From NCBI GenBank assembly GCA_964388445.1, contig CAYMAI010000002.1:294186-358185 (forward strand): a DNA stretch of 64,000 nucleotides, read 5' to 3'. This document shows positions 34,997 to 43,991 of the stretch, piece by piece (position 1 is the first letter of the stretch; the number at the start of each line of letters is the position of its first letter). This DNA comes from CAYMAI01 sp964388445 (GTDB taxonomy: Bacteria > 4484-113 > JAGGVC01). The notes under the pieces were generated by a model that saw only the letters and a program-made list of their open reading frames with translations, ran no database searches and was not told where the DNA came from. The position numbers and the translations under genes are program-made.

Positions 34997-35042
34997 TTTC
35001 TTAAAAGGGCCTGCCGCATTCCACGAACATTGAGCCGTGCTT

Positions 35043-35230
35043 TCAGCCTAAGAACTGCCCGTTCCAAGTCTCCGTAACCTGCGTAATGTTGCCGTTCGCG
35101 TCGTTCGTAACCGCCGCGGCGTAATTGTTCAGGTTCGTATTCTCGCTGATAGCCGTCAAATGCCCCATGGCGCCCGCCGTATACCCGAAGTTTCGCGGAT
35201 TTTGTAGGTTGCCCGATATTTCGAGCGCCG
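35043..35230 (-). pseudogene. C-terminal remnant of a protein gene
   Basis: The minus strand reads ISGNLQNPRNFGYTAGAMGH, then LTAISENTNLNNYAAAVTND, then GNITQVTETWNGQFLG and a stop. Amino-acid composition (N, T, A, G) and codon choice look like a genuine protein C-terminus, perhaps a surface, pilin-like or flagellin-like protein. Upstream the reading frame runs into a CTTG-loop palindrome (35239-35256) and has no plausible start, so I call it a truncated fragment. No family recognised. Confidence 0.4.
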
Positions 35231-35238
35231 CCCTGTTT

Positions 35239-35256
35239 CCGCAGGCTTGCCTGCGG
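35239..35256. repeat. CTTG-loop palindrome
   Basis: CCGCAGG-CTTG-CCTGCGG, a perfect seven-base stem. It belongs to the family that flanks the RAYT gene at 39802-40350 (one partner there is CGCAGG-CTTG-CCTGCG on the minus strand). Confidence 0.65.
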
Positions 35257-35382
35257 GAGACGCCGGAGCAAGCTTAGGCATTGACGGCGCGAGCAAGCTC
35301 CCGCACTCCAGGGAAACGCTTCGCGTTTCAAGCGGGCGAGCGCGACTCGCCGCTATATCGGATATTTTTGGAAATGGATTTT

Positions 35383-35494
35383 GCAGGCTGGAAGCCTGCG
35401 CTACTGACATTTTTGGAAGTGGATTTTGCAGGCTGGAAGCCTGCGCTACTGACATTTTCGGAAGTGGATGTTGCAGGCTGGAAGCCTGCGCTAC
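35383..35494 (-). repeat. Three tandem GTAG-palindrome repeats, 45-base period
   Basis: Three copies start at 35383, 35428 and 35473. On the minus strand each is GTAG-C-GCAGGC-TTCCA-GCCTGC. A 5' GTAG followed by an imperfect palindrome is the classic REP layout. The linker (GGAAGTGGATTTT-like) is almost identical between copies. A period of 45 keeps all frames open, so long but meaningless open frames run through it. Confidence 0.8.
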
Positions 35495-35645
35495 ATACGA
35501 ACTGCGCGCCTTTTGTGAAATAGCCCCAGATTTAAAAAAACGCTTCGGCATGTTTTCTCCGCCGAAAGAATTATACCGGATTTTCCGGGAATTGCAGAAT
35601 TCGCGGAAAAATTGCGGTTGCGGAACCTGCAATTCGCGAAGTTAA

Positions 35646-35694
35646 GCCGGACTTCCGTCCGGCGTATAAAGAAGCCACTTCCGTGGCTTACTCC
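35646..35694 (-). repeat. REP-like two-hairpin element, GGAA-loop family
   Basis: Minus strand: GGAGTAAGCCAC-GGAA-GTGGCTTCTTT followed by GCCGGAC-GGAA-GTCCGGC (35663-35646). The first hairpin is identical to that in the array at 54924-55308; the second differs in stem but keeps the GGAA loop. Confidence 0.78.
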
Positions 35695-35703
35695 ATGACG
35701 CAG

Positions 35704-35836
35704 TCTTCTCTGTGCCTCTGTGCCTCGGTGGTTTATTTTTCTTTCGGGCGAAGGGCGGCTCGCCCCTACGTTACGGGTGGGCACGGTGGGCCGGCCCTAC
35801 GGTTTTCTTGCCGCTGTGCCGCTGTGGTTCTTCTAC
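35704..35836 (-). repeat. Interspersed composite repeat, copy 2
   Basis: Minus strand order: CACAGCGGCACAGCGGCAAG, then GTAGGGCCGGCCC with a GTGCCCACC palindrome, then GTAGGGGCG with its hairpin, CGCCCGAAAGAAAAA, and CACAGAGGCACAGAGAAGA. The latter half matches 19053-19110. With the elements above it fills the ~1-kb gene-poor stretch between acyP and hflX. Confidence 0.7.
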
Positions 35837-35850
35837 TTCTTGACCGGCTC

Positions 35851-37011
35851 TTACAAAACCGCCGCGGCGGTGCGCACGTTTTCTTCGATAAGCTCCAGCG
35901 CCGAAACCACGCCTCGTTTCGTTACCGCGCTAACCGCGACCGCCGGCGAAAGCTTTTCCAAAAGCATCGCCATCGCGTCCTCGTCGTGAACCGCATCGGA
36001 CTTGTTCAACAGCGTCACCCTCGGCAATCCCGCAAGCTCCATTTGGTCGAGAATGGCGAGCACGCTTTTCGCGGTCTCCCACGCGTCGGGCCGGGACAAA
36101 TCGACGACGTGGACAATTAAGTCCGCAAGTTCCAATTCTTCCAGCGTCGCCTGAAACGCCGCCATAAGTTCCTGCGGCAAATCCTCGATGAAACCGACCG
36201 TATCGCTAACCAGCGTTTGCGTACCCCCGGGCAGCGTCAGCCGCCGCACCGTCGGGTTGAGCGTGGCGAAATACCTGTCGTCAACCTCCGCCGACGCTCC
36301 GGTAAGCACGTTCAAAAGGCTCGACTTTCCGGCGTTCGTATAGCCGACCAGCGCGACGACCGGCTGGCTTGTCCGCTCGCGCAGGCCGCGCCTTAGCTTT
36401 CTGTCGCGCTCCACTTTTTCTAGCCGCTTTTTAAGTTTATGAATTCTGTCCTGAATTTCGCCCTTCGTTTTTAGGTGCAGTTTTTCGCCGAGGCCGCGCA
36501 TTCCGATGCCGCCGCGTGCGCCGGACTGCTCCTCGAATATCTGCATGATTCGCGGCATTTCATACTTACGGCGTGCAAGCTCGACCTGCAGTTTACCTTC
36601 CGCCGTGTGTGCGTTCCTTTCGAAAATGTCGAATATCACGTCCGGACGGGCGAGAACCTGCACGCCGAGTTCCTTCGTCCAGTTACGCTGATGCACGGGC
36701 GATAAATTCAAATTCGTCAGCACGAATGCGGGCTTCTGCCGCTCCGCCTCTTCTTTCACCGACTTAAGCTGGCCGCTCCCGATGTACGTGGCGGGATTGA
36801 TGCGGCCAAAGTTGAAGGTCAAAACGTCCGCTACCGAAAAACCGGCGCCGCGTGCCAGCTCGGCGAATTCGTCCGTGCGCCATCGCGCGTTAAGCCGCGC
36901 TTCTTTGCCCGCGCGCGAATACGCGCACACGAGCAGCGCGCAAGGCGCGCCGTTTTTCGCCGGTTCGCGCCCACGCGCGTCCGCAATTCCATTTTCCAAA
37001 CCTGCTTCCAC
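35851..37011 (-). CDS. hflX: GTPase HflX
   Basis: A 386-residue ribosome-associated GTPase that splits stalled ribosomes under stress in other bacteria. The N-terminal HflX domain includes NPATYIGSGQL and NLSPVHQRNWTKELGVQVLARPDVI (split here over residues 85-110). The glycine-rich segment GIGMRGLGEK and a coiled linker follow. The G domain has GYTNAGKSSLLN, DTVGFIEDLP and LLNKSD. The start is GTG at 37011. Divergent from leuS. Confidence 0.96.
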   Translation of the reverse strand: MEAGLENGIADARGREPAKNGAPCALLVCAYSRAGKEARLNARWRTDEFAELARGAGFSVADVLTFNFGRINPATYIGSGQLKSVKEEAERQKPAFVLTNLNLSPVHQRNWTKELGVQVLARPDVIFDIFERNAHTAEGKLQVELARRKYEMPRIMQIFEEQSGARGGIGMRGLGEKLHLKTKGEIQDRIHKLKKRLEKVERDRKLRRGLRERTSQPVVALVGYTNAGKSSLLNVLTGASAEVDDRYFATLNPTVRRLTLPGGTQTLVSDTVGFIEDLPQELMAAFQATLEELELADLIVHVVDLSRPDAWETAKSVLAILDQMELAGLPRVTLLNKSDAVHDEDAMAMLLEKLSPAVAVSAVTKRGVVSALELIEENVRTAAAVL

Positions 37012-37080
37012 GCATAAAGTTTACCCGAAGTTTGTTCGCTGTGCATTAACAAACCGTTCGGGAAGCCGGGTTCGCGGGAG

Positions 37081-37086
37081 TATAAT
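37081..37086 (+). promoter_or_regulatory. -10 box upstream of leuS
   Basis: A perfect TATAAT lies 39 bases before the leuS ATG. No convincing -35 hexamer is seen at 16-18 bases, so this is a partial call. Confidence 0.5.
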
Positions 37087-37124
37087 GCGAATTTCATCCG
37101 ATTATTACCGGAGTGTTTTGGCTT

Positions 37125-39683
37125 ATGCCTCGCGAGATTTACGATTTTGCCGTTATAGAAAAGAAGTGGCAGGCCGAGTGGGACAGGCTCGGCGCATTCC
37201 GCGCGCTCGACCCAAGCGAAGGCGGCGCGGAAAAGCCGCGCTATTACGTGCTCGAAATGTTCCCCTATCCGTCCGGCTATATGCACATGGGCCATATGCG
37301 CAACTACACGCTCGGCGACGTGATGGCGCGGCTAAAATGGAAGCAAGGTTTCAGCGTTCTCCACCCCATCGGATTCGACAGCTTCGGCCTTCCCGCAGAG
37401 CAGGCGGCGATCGACCGCGGCGTCGATCCGCGCGAGTGGAACGAAAATTGCATACAAAACATAATCCGGCAAATGCGGATGATGGGTTTCGCCTACGACT
37501 GGGAGCGCTCCGTTGTCACGAGCCGCCCCGATTACTACAAATGGACGCAGTGGCTTTTCGTCAAGTTTTGGGAAATGGGCCTCGTGTACCGCAAGGAAAT
37601 GGCGGTGAATTGGTGCGAAGAGCACGGCGTTTTGGCGAACGACGAGGCGCCGGACGGCAGGTGCTGGCGCTGCGACCGCGTCGTCACCCAGCGAAAGCTC
37701 GACCAATGGTTTATCAAAACTACCGCGTACGCGGACGAGCTTTTGGAAGGGCTCGATTCGCTGGGCGACTTTCCGGAGCGCGTAACTACGATGCAGCGCA
37801 ATTGGATCGGCAAAAGCACCGGCACTCGCGTGAGTTTCGAGCTTCCCGCAATCGGCGAGCGCATCGAAGTTTTCACGACGAGAATAGACACGCTTTTCGG
37901 CGTCACTTTCGTCGTGCTCGCGCCGGAACATCCGTTCGTATCGCGCATCGCCGCAAATACCGATTCGGAAAAGCGCGCCGAAATCGAAAAATTCGTCGCG
38001 GAAGTCTCGAAAGTGGACGTAATCGAGCGCACCGCGGAAGGCCGCGAAAAGCGCGGACTCGACCTAGGCGTCAAGTGCATTCACCCGATGACCGGCGGCG
38101 AAATTAGCGTTTTCATCGCGGATTATGTGCTGATGGACTACGGCACCGGCGCGGTAATGGCCGTGCCCGCGCATGACTCGCGCGACTTCGCGTTCGCGCA
38201 AAAATACGGCCTCCCCGTGAAGTGGGTGATTAAACCCGCCGAAGGCGAATGGGAAGAGCCTGACGCGTACACCGGATACGGAATAATGACGAACAGCGGC
38301 AAGTACGGCGGAATGACAAGCGCGGAAGGCATCGAGGCATTGAGTAACCACCTTGCCGAATCGGGCATCGGCGGGTTTCACACGCAGTACCGGCTTAAAG
38401 ACTGGACGGCGAGCCGCCAGCGTTACTGGGGATGCCCGATTCCGATGATTCATTGCGAAAAATGCGGCTGGCGCGCCGTGCCGGAAAGGGATTTGCCCGT
38501 ACTGCTACCGGAGCCGGAACTCGTGGATATGGAAAAGCGCGACAAAGGCAGTCCGCTGGAATACGTGGAAAGTTTCGTGAACTGCGCCTGTCCCGACTGC
38601 GGCGGCGCGGCACGGCGCGAGACCGACACGATGACCACGTTTATGGACAGCGCGTGGTATTTCTTCAGATACTGCGACCCGCAAAACGATGCCGCGATTT
38701 TCGGCCGCGAAAAAGTTGAATGCTGGATGCCCGTGGATATTTACATCGGCGGCATCGAACACGCCGTCGGCCATTTGATGTACGCGCGGTTCGTTTCGCG
38801 CGTCCTTGAAAACGCCGGAATGATTTCGTTCGAAGAGCCGTTCAAAAAGCTTTTCACGCAGGGAATGATTTACAAAGACGGCTCGAAAATGTCGAAGTCG
38901 CTCGGCAACACGGTGAGTCCCGACGAAATGGTCGAGGACTACGGCGCGGACACGGCGCGTCTTTTCAGCCTGTTCGCCGGGCCGCCCGAGCGCGACCTCG
39001 AGTGGCAGGACGAGGGCGTACAGGGCTGCCACCGGTTTTTGCGCAAACTTTGGCGGATGTTCGCCGAGTTCTCGCAAGTTCGAGCGAAAATGAAAAACAC
39101 GCCGATCGCCGGCGAGCCGGACACGCGCGAAATAATCGCCGAGTTAAAGCGCAAGCAGCACGCGACGATAAAAGGCGTGACCGAAGACATCGAGCGAATG
39201 CAGTTCAACACCGCCATCGCGAAAATGATGGAACTTGTCAACCTTATGGCGCCGCTGCTATCGGGCGAGCTTGCGCCCCGTGCCGAGAATATCGCGGCGG
39301 GCGATTTATCGAACACGACCGGCGCGAAAGAACTGCAAATAGCGTTTTACGGCGCGCTCGAATCGCTAGTAAATATCATTTCGCCGTTCACGCCGCACAT
39401 CGCGGAAGAGATGTGGCGCGAATTGGGCCACGAAGGCCTTGTTATGCATGCGCCCTGGCCCGCGTACGACGAAAGTTTGATCGCCACCGAAACAATCGAA
39501 ATCGGCGTAGTGATAAACGGCAAACCGCGCGCACAGGTAATCGTCCCCGCGGATGCGGACGAACCTGCCGTGCGAGAAATCGTATTAAGCGACGCATCCG
39601 TAGTTAAATGGACGGAAGGAAAAGACGTTAAGAAGTTTATTTACGTAAAGGGAAGGATTGTGAATTTGGTTGTGGCGCAATAG
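37125..39683 (+). CDS. leuS: Leucyl-tRNA synthetase
   Basis: An 852-residue class I synthetase that charges tRNA-Leu. HIGH motif HMGH (54-57, in YPSGYMHMGHMRNYTLGD), editing domain (about 220-420, with AVMAVPAHDSRDFAFAQKY), KMSKS (588-592), anticodon-binding helices and a C-terminal domain. Cysteine pairs near 455 and 495 could form zinc ribbons. The ATG at 37125 is chosen over the in-frame GTG at 37113 because GGAG lies at proper distance from the ATG. Confidence 0.97.
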   Translation: MPREIYDFAVIEKKWQAEWDRLGAFRALDPSEGGAEKPRYYVLEMFPYPSGYMHMGHMRNYTLGDVMARLKWKQGFSVLHPIGFDSFGLPAEQAAIDRGVDPREWNENCIQNIIRQMRMMGFAYDWERSVVTSRPDYYKWTQWLFVKFWEMGLVYRKEMAVNWCEEHGVLANDEAPDGRCWRCDRVVTQRKLDQWFIKTTAYADELLEGLDSLGDFPERVTTMQRNWIGKSTGTRVSFELPAIGERIEVFTTRIDTLFGVTFVVLAPEHPFVSRIAANTDSEKRAEIEKFVAEVSKVDVIERTAEGREKRGLDLGVKCIHPMTGGEISVFIADYVLMDYGTGAVMAVPAHDSRDFAFAQKYGLPVKWVIKPAEGEWEEPDAYTGYGIMTNSGKYGGMTSAEGIEALSNHLAESGIGGFHTQYRLKDWTASRQRYWGCPIPMIHCEKCGWRAVPERDLPVLLPEPELVDMEKRDKGSPLEYVESFVNCACPDCGGAARRETDTMTTFMDSAWYFFRYCDPQNDAAIFGREKVECWMPVDIYIGGIEHAVGHLMYARFVSRVLENAGMISFEEPFKKLFTQGMIYKDGSKMSKSLGNTVSPDEMVEDYGADTARLFSLFAGPPERDLEWQDEGVQGCHRFLRKLWRMFAEFSQVRAKMKNTPIAGEPDTREIIAELKRKQHATIKGVTEDIERMQFNTAIAKMMELVNLMAPLLSGELAPRAENIAAGDLSNTTGAKELQIAFYGALESLVNIISPFTPHIAEEMWRELGHEGLVMHAPWPAYDESLIATETIEIGVVINGKPRAQVIVPADADEPAVREIVLSDASVVKWTEGKDVKKFIYVKGRIVNLVVAQ

Positions 39684-39736
39684 CCTAATGCATGAGCTTT
39701 CGACCATTGTTCTGCAACCGGCAATAGCAAGTTAGT

Positions 39737-39801
39737 GAAACGAAGTTTCCGTGGAGTGCGGCGGTCTTGCCGCCGCCGTAAAAGCCGAAGCTTGCTTCGG
39801 C
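39737..39801 (+). repeat. REP-like elements 3' of RAYT-2, CTTG-loop family
   Basis: Contains GAAAC-GAA-GTTTC (39737-39749), GTGGAGT then GCGGCGG-TCTTG-CCGCCGC (39751-39776), and GCCGAAG-CTTG-CTTCGGC (39784-39801). The last hairpin ends on the base before the RAYT stop codon. A 30-base core is repeated in inverted orientation at 40404-40435. Confidence 0.8.
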
Positions 39802-40350
39802 CTAATAATCGTCAGGCACGGATACTCGCGATATACCAAACGTAGCTAACGTTTTCAAAAATGCGCCCGATGCATTTAATTCAAGCCATCCAGCGGAGCA
39901 ATACGGATACAGCCTCTCGCTTGTGACGATTCCATGCTTAACCGCGTTCTCATTTACGTACCTTAACCTTGCATACCAGCTTCTCTCATTTGTAATTTTA
40001 GTTTCCCAATAATTATGCCACACTCTTCTACCGGGTGTTGAGTCATTTGCATTTAGCTCTCTTGCCGACGACGAATGCACATGTCTCATAAACGATTTTA
40101 GGTTCGAAGCGTCTTGCGAGTATCCTACGAAATGATAGTGATTGGGAAATATAGACCAGACGTGCAACCTCCATGCGTATTTTATTGCAAGAACAAGTAA
40201 AGTATCCTGCAACATAGATAGCATTTCAGGTTGCCGAAAATGCGGTATCTTAAAAAGCGTTGCGGCGGTAACAATGAAATTACCTGCACCTTCCGTCCAA
40301 TGCGGTGGGCTATGCGGCCATTGAGTCCTAATTGTTACTGCTTCCGTCAA
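39802..40350 (-). CDS. REP-associated tyrosine transposase (RAYT-2)
   Basis: A 182-residue Y1 HUH transposase of the IS200/IS605-related RAYT group, a single-strand endonuclease. HUH-type metal site HYH (71-73, in FPNHYHFVGYS) and catalytic tyrosine Y131 in LRYVNENAVKHG. It also carries the TPGRRVWHNYWETKI segment shared with the second copy at 55374-55919; the two are clearly paralogous but divergent. Start is TTG with GGAG upstream. The gene lies between leuS and pgi and is bracketed by inverted palindromes, so it is probably a domesticated single-copy RAYT and not a mobile insertion sequence. Confidence 0.9.
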   Translation of the reverse strand: MTEAVTIRTQWPHSPPHWTEGAGNFIVTAATLFKIPHFRQPEMLSMLQDTLLVLAIKYAWRLHVWSIFPNHYHFVGYSQDASNLKSFMRHVHSSSARELNANDSTPGRRVWHNYWETKITNERSWYARLRYVNENAVKHGIVTSERLYPYCSAGWLELNASGAFLKTLATFGISRVSVPDDY

Positions 40351-40383
40351 TTATCTATTCTCCACATAGTACTTGCTTTTTTT

Positions 40384-40435
40384 CGCAGGCAAGCCTGCGA
40401 GTTAACGGCGGCGGCAAGACCGCCGCACTCCACGG
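40384..40435 (-). repeat. REP-like element 5' of RAYT-2, CTTG-loop family
   Basis: Minus strand: CCGTGGAGTGCGGCGG-TCTTG-CCGCC core followed by CGCAGG-CTTG-CCTGCG (40399-40384). It is the inverted counterpart of 39751-39801: same first hairpin, different second hairpin. Confidence 0.8.
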
Positions 40436-40451
40436 CTTGCTACTCCACGGT

Positions 40452-41780
40452 TCACCCCTCCATCAAAATCCTCTTTGCGGCGATTTTGCCGGCTTCGACG
40501 CCCGGCTGGTCGAACGGGTTCACGTTCCACAATATCCCGGCGTAACTCACCGCAAGCTGCCACAGCATTATGAATTCGCCCACCGCGTGCGCGTCGACTC
40601 GCGGAAAAACGATTTCGATGCACGGCCTGCCCGCGTCCGCAAGCGCGGCAACCGTCGCCCGGCTTTCCGCGTCTATCACCGCCTCGAACGGTCTTCCGTC
40701 GAGATACCCGAATTGCTCTTTCGCGAGCGGCGGCGTTTTGATTATTCCCGGCGAGGCGTCCCAGTTTTCGACTCGCAGAAAAATGAATACTTTATCCGCC
40801 GCCCCTTCTTGATATAGCTGCACCTGACTGTGCTGGTCCGTCGAGCCGAGCGCCTTGACCGGCGTCGTGCCAGCAGGTTTTTCAAGCGGCTCCCCCGTCA
40901 TCGACAGCCGCTTGCCCAGGCTCTCCGCCCAAAGCTGGCGCCACCAGTCCGCCCAAAGGTAAAGCCCGTCGGCGTACGGCATCATCACGGCGATTGGAAG
41001 ATTTCGCACGGCGCCGAAATGATATAGCGTCTCCGCAAGTTTAAGCGCGGGATTTTCCTCCGAGTCTTCGCTTTTACACGCATCGAGCATCGCCGCCGCT
41101 CCGTCGAGCAGCGCGTCTACGTCGATACCAGTCGCTGCGGCGGATAAAAGCCCGACGGCGGAAAGCACGCTGAACCTGCCGCCTATGTCTTTCGGTACGC
41201 AGAGCGTGCGATATCCCCCCGCACGGGCAATGTCGCGCAATAGGCTTTTTTCCGGGTCGGTCGTGCAAATAATCCGGCGGGCGACTTCCTCAGGAAACAG
41301 CTTTTCCGAAAATCGCTCCAGCGCGACGAAAAACGCCGCCATCGTTTCGAGAGTGCCGCCGCTTTTCGAAATCACGTTGACATAAGTCCGTGCCGGATTA
41401 ATCCGGTCGAAAATCGCCTTCGTCGCGTGCGGATCGACGTTGTCGAGAATATGCAACTTCAAATTTCCCGCTATTTCGTTCGCGCGCGGCGGATTGAGCG
41501 ACGAGCGAAGCGCCGCATTCCCCAGCGCGCTGCCGCCGATGCCTAATAGGAGAAGCGCGTCCGCCTTGATGTTGATTTCGGCGGCGTAGTCTTTTATCCG
41601 GTCCAAATCCGGGCGCTCCACGGGCCAGCGCATCCATCCGAGCGGCCAGCCGTGGGGATTTTCCGATAGAAAACTTACGGGGTTCCGCATTCCTTCGCGC
41701 GGGAGCAGCGCACTTTGCGGCTCGATGCCGAGCTCGCCGATGCGGTCCTTCGAGCAGCACGTGTAATCTATTCCAAGCAC
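40452..41780 (-). CDS. pgi: Glucose-6-phosphate isomerase
   Basis: A 442-residue phosphoglucose isomerase that interconverts glucose-6-phosphate and fructose-6-phosphate. Sugar-phosphate motifs are GIGGSALGNAALRSSL and VISKSGGTLETMAAF; further signatures are STDQHSQVQLYQEG and the C-terminal NPFDQPGVEAGK. The length matches the shorter bacterial type (Bacillus/Thermotoga-like) and is below the ~550-residue proteobacterial type. No close operon partner. Confidence 0.95.
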   Translation of the reverse strand: MLGIDYTCCSKDRIGELGIEPQSALLPREGMRNPVSFLSENPHGWPLGWMRWPVERPDLDRIKDYAAEINIKADALLLLGIGGSALGNAALRSSLNPPRANEIAGNLKLHILDNVDPHATKAIFDRINPARTYVNVISKSGGTLETMAAFFVALERFSEKLFPEEVARRIICTTDPEKSLLRDIARAGGYRTLCVPKDIGGRFSVLSAVGLLSAAATGIDVDALLDGAAAMLDACKSEDSEENPALKLAETLYHFGAVRNLPIAVMMPYADGLYLWADWWRQLWAESLGKRLSMTGEPLEKPAGTTPVKALGSTDQHSQVQLYQEGAADKVFIFLRVENWDASPGIIKTPPLAKEQFGYLDGRPFEAVIDAESRATVAALADAGRPCIEIVFPRVDAHAVGEFIMLWQLAVSYAGILWNVNPFDQPGVEAGKIAAKRILMEG

Positions 41781-41835
41781 GCAAGCGCTCCCGCTTCCCC
41801 AATCCCGAAAACCGGCAATCTCAAATCGCGAACTG

Positions 41836-42681
41836 TCAGGCGACGGTCAGCGTAACCGAAATGCTCACCCGCGCACCGGAGCCGTCGTCCGCATACAAAG
41901 TAATCGTATATTCTCCGGCGGCGCCCGCCGTCCAGTCGATGGTGACGACGCCGTCCGCGTAATACTGATTGCTGAAAGAGCCTTCGGTCTCGCTGCCGTC
42001 TTCCCACGTGAACGAAAGCGTGTGGCCGTCGGCGTCCGTCACAGGGCAGGCGAACGTGACGGTTTCGCCCGCCGCGGGCGATGCTGGTTCGAACGTAAGC
42101 CCGGCTTCGCCGAACTCCGGCGGCAGATTAAGCGACGCTGTCGCGGGCAGTTCCTTGAAAATCGCGAAGCTTCCCGAATATCCCGTAATGCCGCTCGAAG
42201 GCATCACGCTAATTGCATACTCGCCGTCGGGCGATACGAGCGCCACAACGCCCTGAATTTCCACCCATGCGTTTTCGGGTTCCGTATAGAAGTCGTCGAA
42301 ACGAAAAACCCGCCAAGTCGTTCCGGGCTCTACGTCGTCTTTGAGCAGCCAAGTGAACTGGATATTCCGCCTGAAAATGACGTCAACCGGAGAATTCAAA
42401 ACGATGCTCCCAAGTACGGTGAGTGCGCCCTCCGGAAACAGCGCCGCGTCGAATTCGCTGCCGAATAGCGTATCGCTCATAAGGATAATCGTGTTTTTGG
42501 TGAACGTACCGGCGGGAAAGTCGATTCGAGTGCCGTTGTCCATGTCGGCGTAATCGTCGGCGCCGGGTTCGATTACCGTTTCCGTTAAAAGCGAGTTGCG
42601 GCGCTCGTTGTTGGTCGTGCCGCAGGCGGCCGCGAATAGCGCCCAAAATAGAAGCGAAAAAACGATTACAAATCTGCCCAT
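41836..42681 (-). CDS. Lipoprotein with Ig-like domain
   Basis: A 281-residue protein with a lipoprotein signal (LFAAAC, lipidated C20). Two regions can be seen: residues about 30-165 (ADMDNGTRIDFPAGTFTKNT opening, beta-rich, ZU5-like character), and a C-terminal PKD/Ig-like domain (about 185-281, with TFACPVTDADGHTLSFTWED and ending EYTITLYADDGSG). Probably anchored in the envelope. Function unknown. Confidence 0.8.
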   Translation of the reverse strand: MGRFVIVFSLLFWALFAAACGTTNNERRNSLLTETVIEPGADDYADMDNGTRIDFPAGTFTKNTIILMSDTLFGSEFDAALFPEGALTVLGSIVLNSPVDVIFRRNIQFTWLLKDDVEPGTTWRVFRFDDFYTEPENAWVEIQGVVALVSPDGEYAISVMPSSGITGYSGSFAIFKELPATASLNLPPEFGEAGLTFEPASPAAGETVTFACPVTDADGHTLSFTWEDGSETEGSFSNQYYADGVVTIDWTAGAAGEYTITLYADDGSGARVSISVTLTVA

Positions 42682-42785
42682 GGCAACACCCGCTTGAAAG
42701 CCGAAAGATTAAGGCGGCGATAGTCTATCAATACGCCCGAATTGCGTCAAGAAACTTTTGCCGTTTCGGCCTTTCGCCGCGTCAT

Positions 42786-43337
42786 TCAGCTCTTCGGCGG
42801 CTTTGGATACTCCGGGTAAATTCTGCCGGCGATTTCGCCCGCCTCGCCGAAAAACGCCGCGTCGCCGCAAAAATCGAACCTGAAATCGGGATGGAAAAAA
42901 AATCTTGGAATCCCGTCGCAATCCGATTCCGCAACAGCATTAAGTTTTGACGGAAAAAGCCGCCCCTTTTTGACAAAAAGCAGCGCGGCGGCAGGTTGAA
43001 AACCGATTTGTTTTTTAAGCATCGAAGACGCCCGCCTTACGCTTCTTCCCGTCCAAGATACGGTATCCACCACTAGAAAGTTTTCGAGTTTCGCCGGGAT
43101 GTGGCCGATTTCCGCCTTATCGAACATGGGCAAACCGAGCGCGTGCGACAAAATTACTCCCAGCACCCATCCGCTTCGCTTGACGGCGAAAAGCGCGTGA
43201 AACGGCGGACCGTCTAAATCTCTTATCAGCTTTTCCAGCCGTTTTGCGCGTACAAAAAACTCCAAGGGGCCGACGTGGGGCGGATGTTCGAAGCAATGCC
43301 TGTTTGCGCTCTCCATGCCGGCGTACTTCTCGTTCAT
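42786..43337 (-). CDS. Phosphoribosyltransferase-domain protein
   Basis: About 183 residues. The PRPP-binding loop FLVVDTVSWTGRSVRRASS fits the type I phosphoribosyltransferase signature (two acidic/hydrophobic positions followed by TG), although the usual DD pair is reduced to a single D. FAVKRSGWVLGVILSHALG matches the upstream strand-loop. No base-specificity hood is identifiable, so the substrate is unknown. It lies 12 bases after rnhB. The ATG at 43337 is preferred over a TTG two codons earlier. Confidence 0.75.
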   Translation of the reverse strand: MNEKYAGMESANRHCFEHPPHVGPLEFFVRAKRLEKLIRDLDGPPFHALFAVKRSGWVLGVILSHALGLPMFDKAEIGHIPAKLENFLVVDTVSWTGRSVRRASSMLKKQIGFQPAAALLFVKKGRLFPSKLNAVAESDCDGIPRFFFHPDFRFDFCGDAAFFGEAGEIAGRIYPEYPKPPKS

Positions 43338-43349
43338 CGCCAATCGCGC

Positions 43350-43991
43350 CTATGCGCGGCCTTCCGCGCCGAACGGCTCGCGGCGCAGCGCGTGCTCCAT
43401 AAACAGGCGCATTTGCGGCGATTCGTATTCACGCACGGGCGAAAAAGACCTGCGGTGAATTTCGCAAGGCCCGCACCGCTCGATGCACTCTTTATGCGCG
43501 GGCGTGCCGTAACCGAAATGCACGTCGAACCCGTATTCGGGATAATCCCCCGCGATTCTCGCCATATATTTGTCTCGCGAAACTTTTGCGATTATCGACG
43601 CCGCCCCGATTTCGGGAACGAGATTGTCGCCGTCCACAATCGCTTCGGAAGGACAATTAAGTCCGCGAATTTCGCGATTTCCGTCAATCAGAGCCATTCC
43701 CGGCGCTACGCCGAGCATGTGAATCGCGTTTTTCATCGCCAAAAGGCGCGCTTCGAGAATGTTTATGTCGTCGATTATCGAATGGGGAACGAATGCGACC
43801 GACCAGCAAAGCGCATTGAGTGTAATATCCGAATACAAAGCTTCCCTTGAAGCGGGCGACAGCTGTTTGCTGTCCTTTACGGCGCTCCAGTCTCTGCCGT
43901 TACCCAGAATGACCGCGGCGGCGACAACGGGGCCCGCCAGCGCGCCGGCGCCCGCTTCGTCCGCGCCCGCTATCAGCCTGCAATCACTCAT
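43350..43991 (-). CDS. rnhB: Ribonuclease HII
   Basis: A 213-residue enzyme that removes RNA from RNA-DNA hybrids and single ribonucleotides from DNA. The catalytic opening is AGADEAGAGALAGPVVAAAV (D and E as DEAG), followed by DSKQLSP, a later acidic residue in ALIDGN and the C-terminal catalytic aspartate region DKYMARIAGDYPEYGF. The usual DExGRG motif reads DEAGAG. The ATG at 43991 overlaps the lspA stop by eight bases, with GAGGAAAG upstream. Confidence 0.95.
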   Translation of the reverse strand: MSDCRLIAGADEAGAGALAGPVVAAAVILGNGRDWSAVKDSKQLSPASREALYSDITLNALCWSVAFVPHSIIDDINILEARLLAMKNAIHMLGVAPGMALIDGNREIRGLNCPSEAIVDGDNLVPEIGAASIIAKVSRDKYMARIAGDYPEYGFDVHFGYGTPAHKECIERCGPCEIHRRSFSPVREYESPQMRLFMEHALRREPFGAEGRA

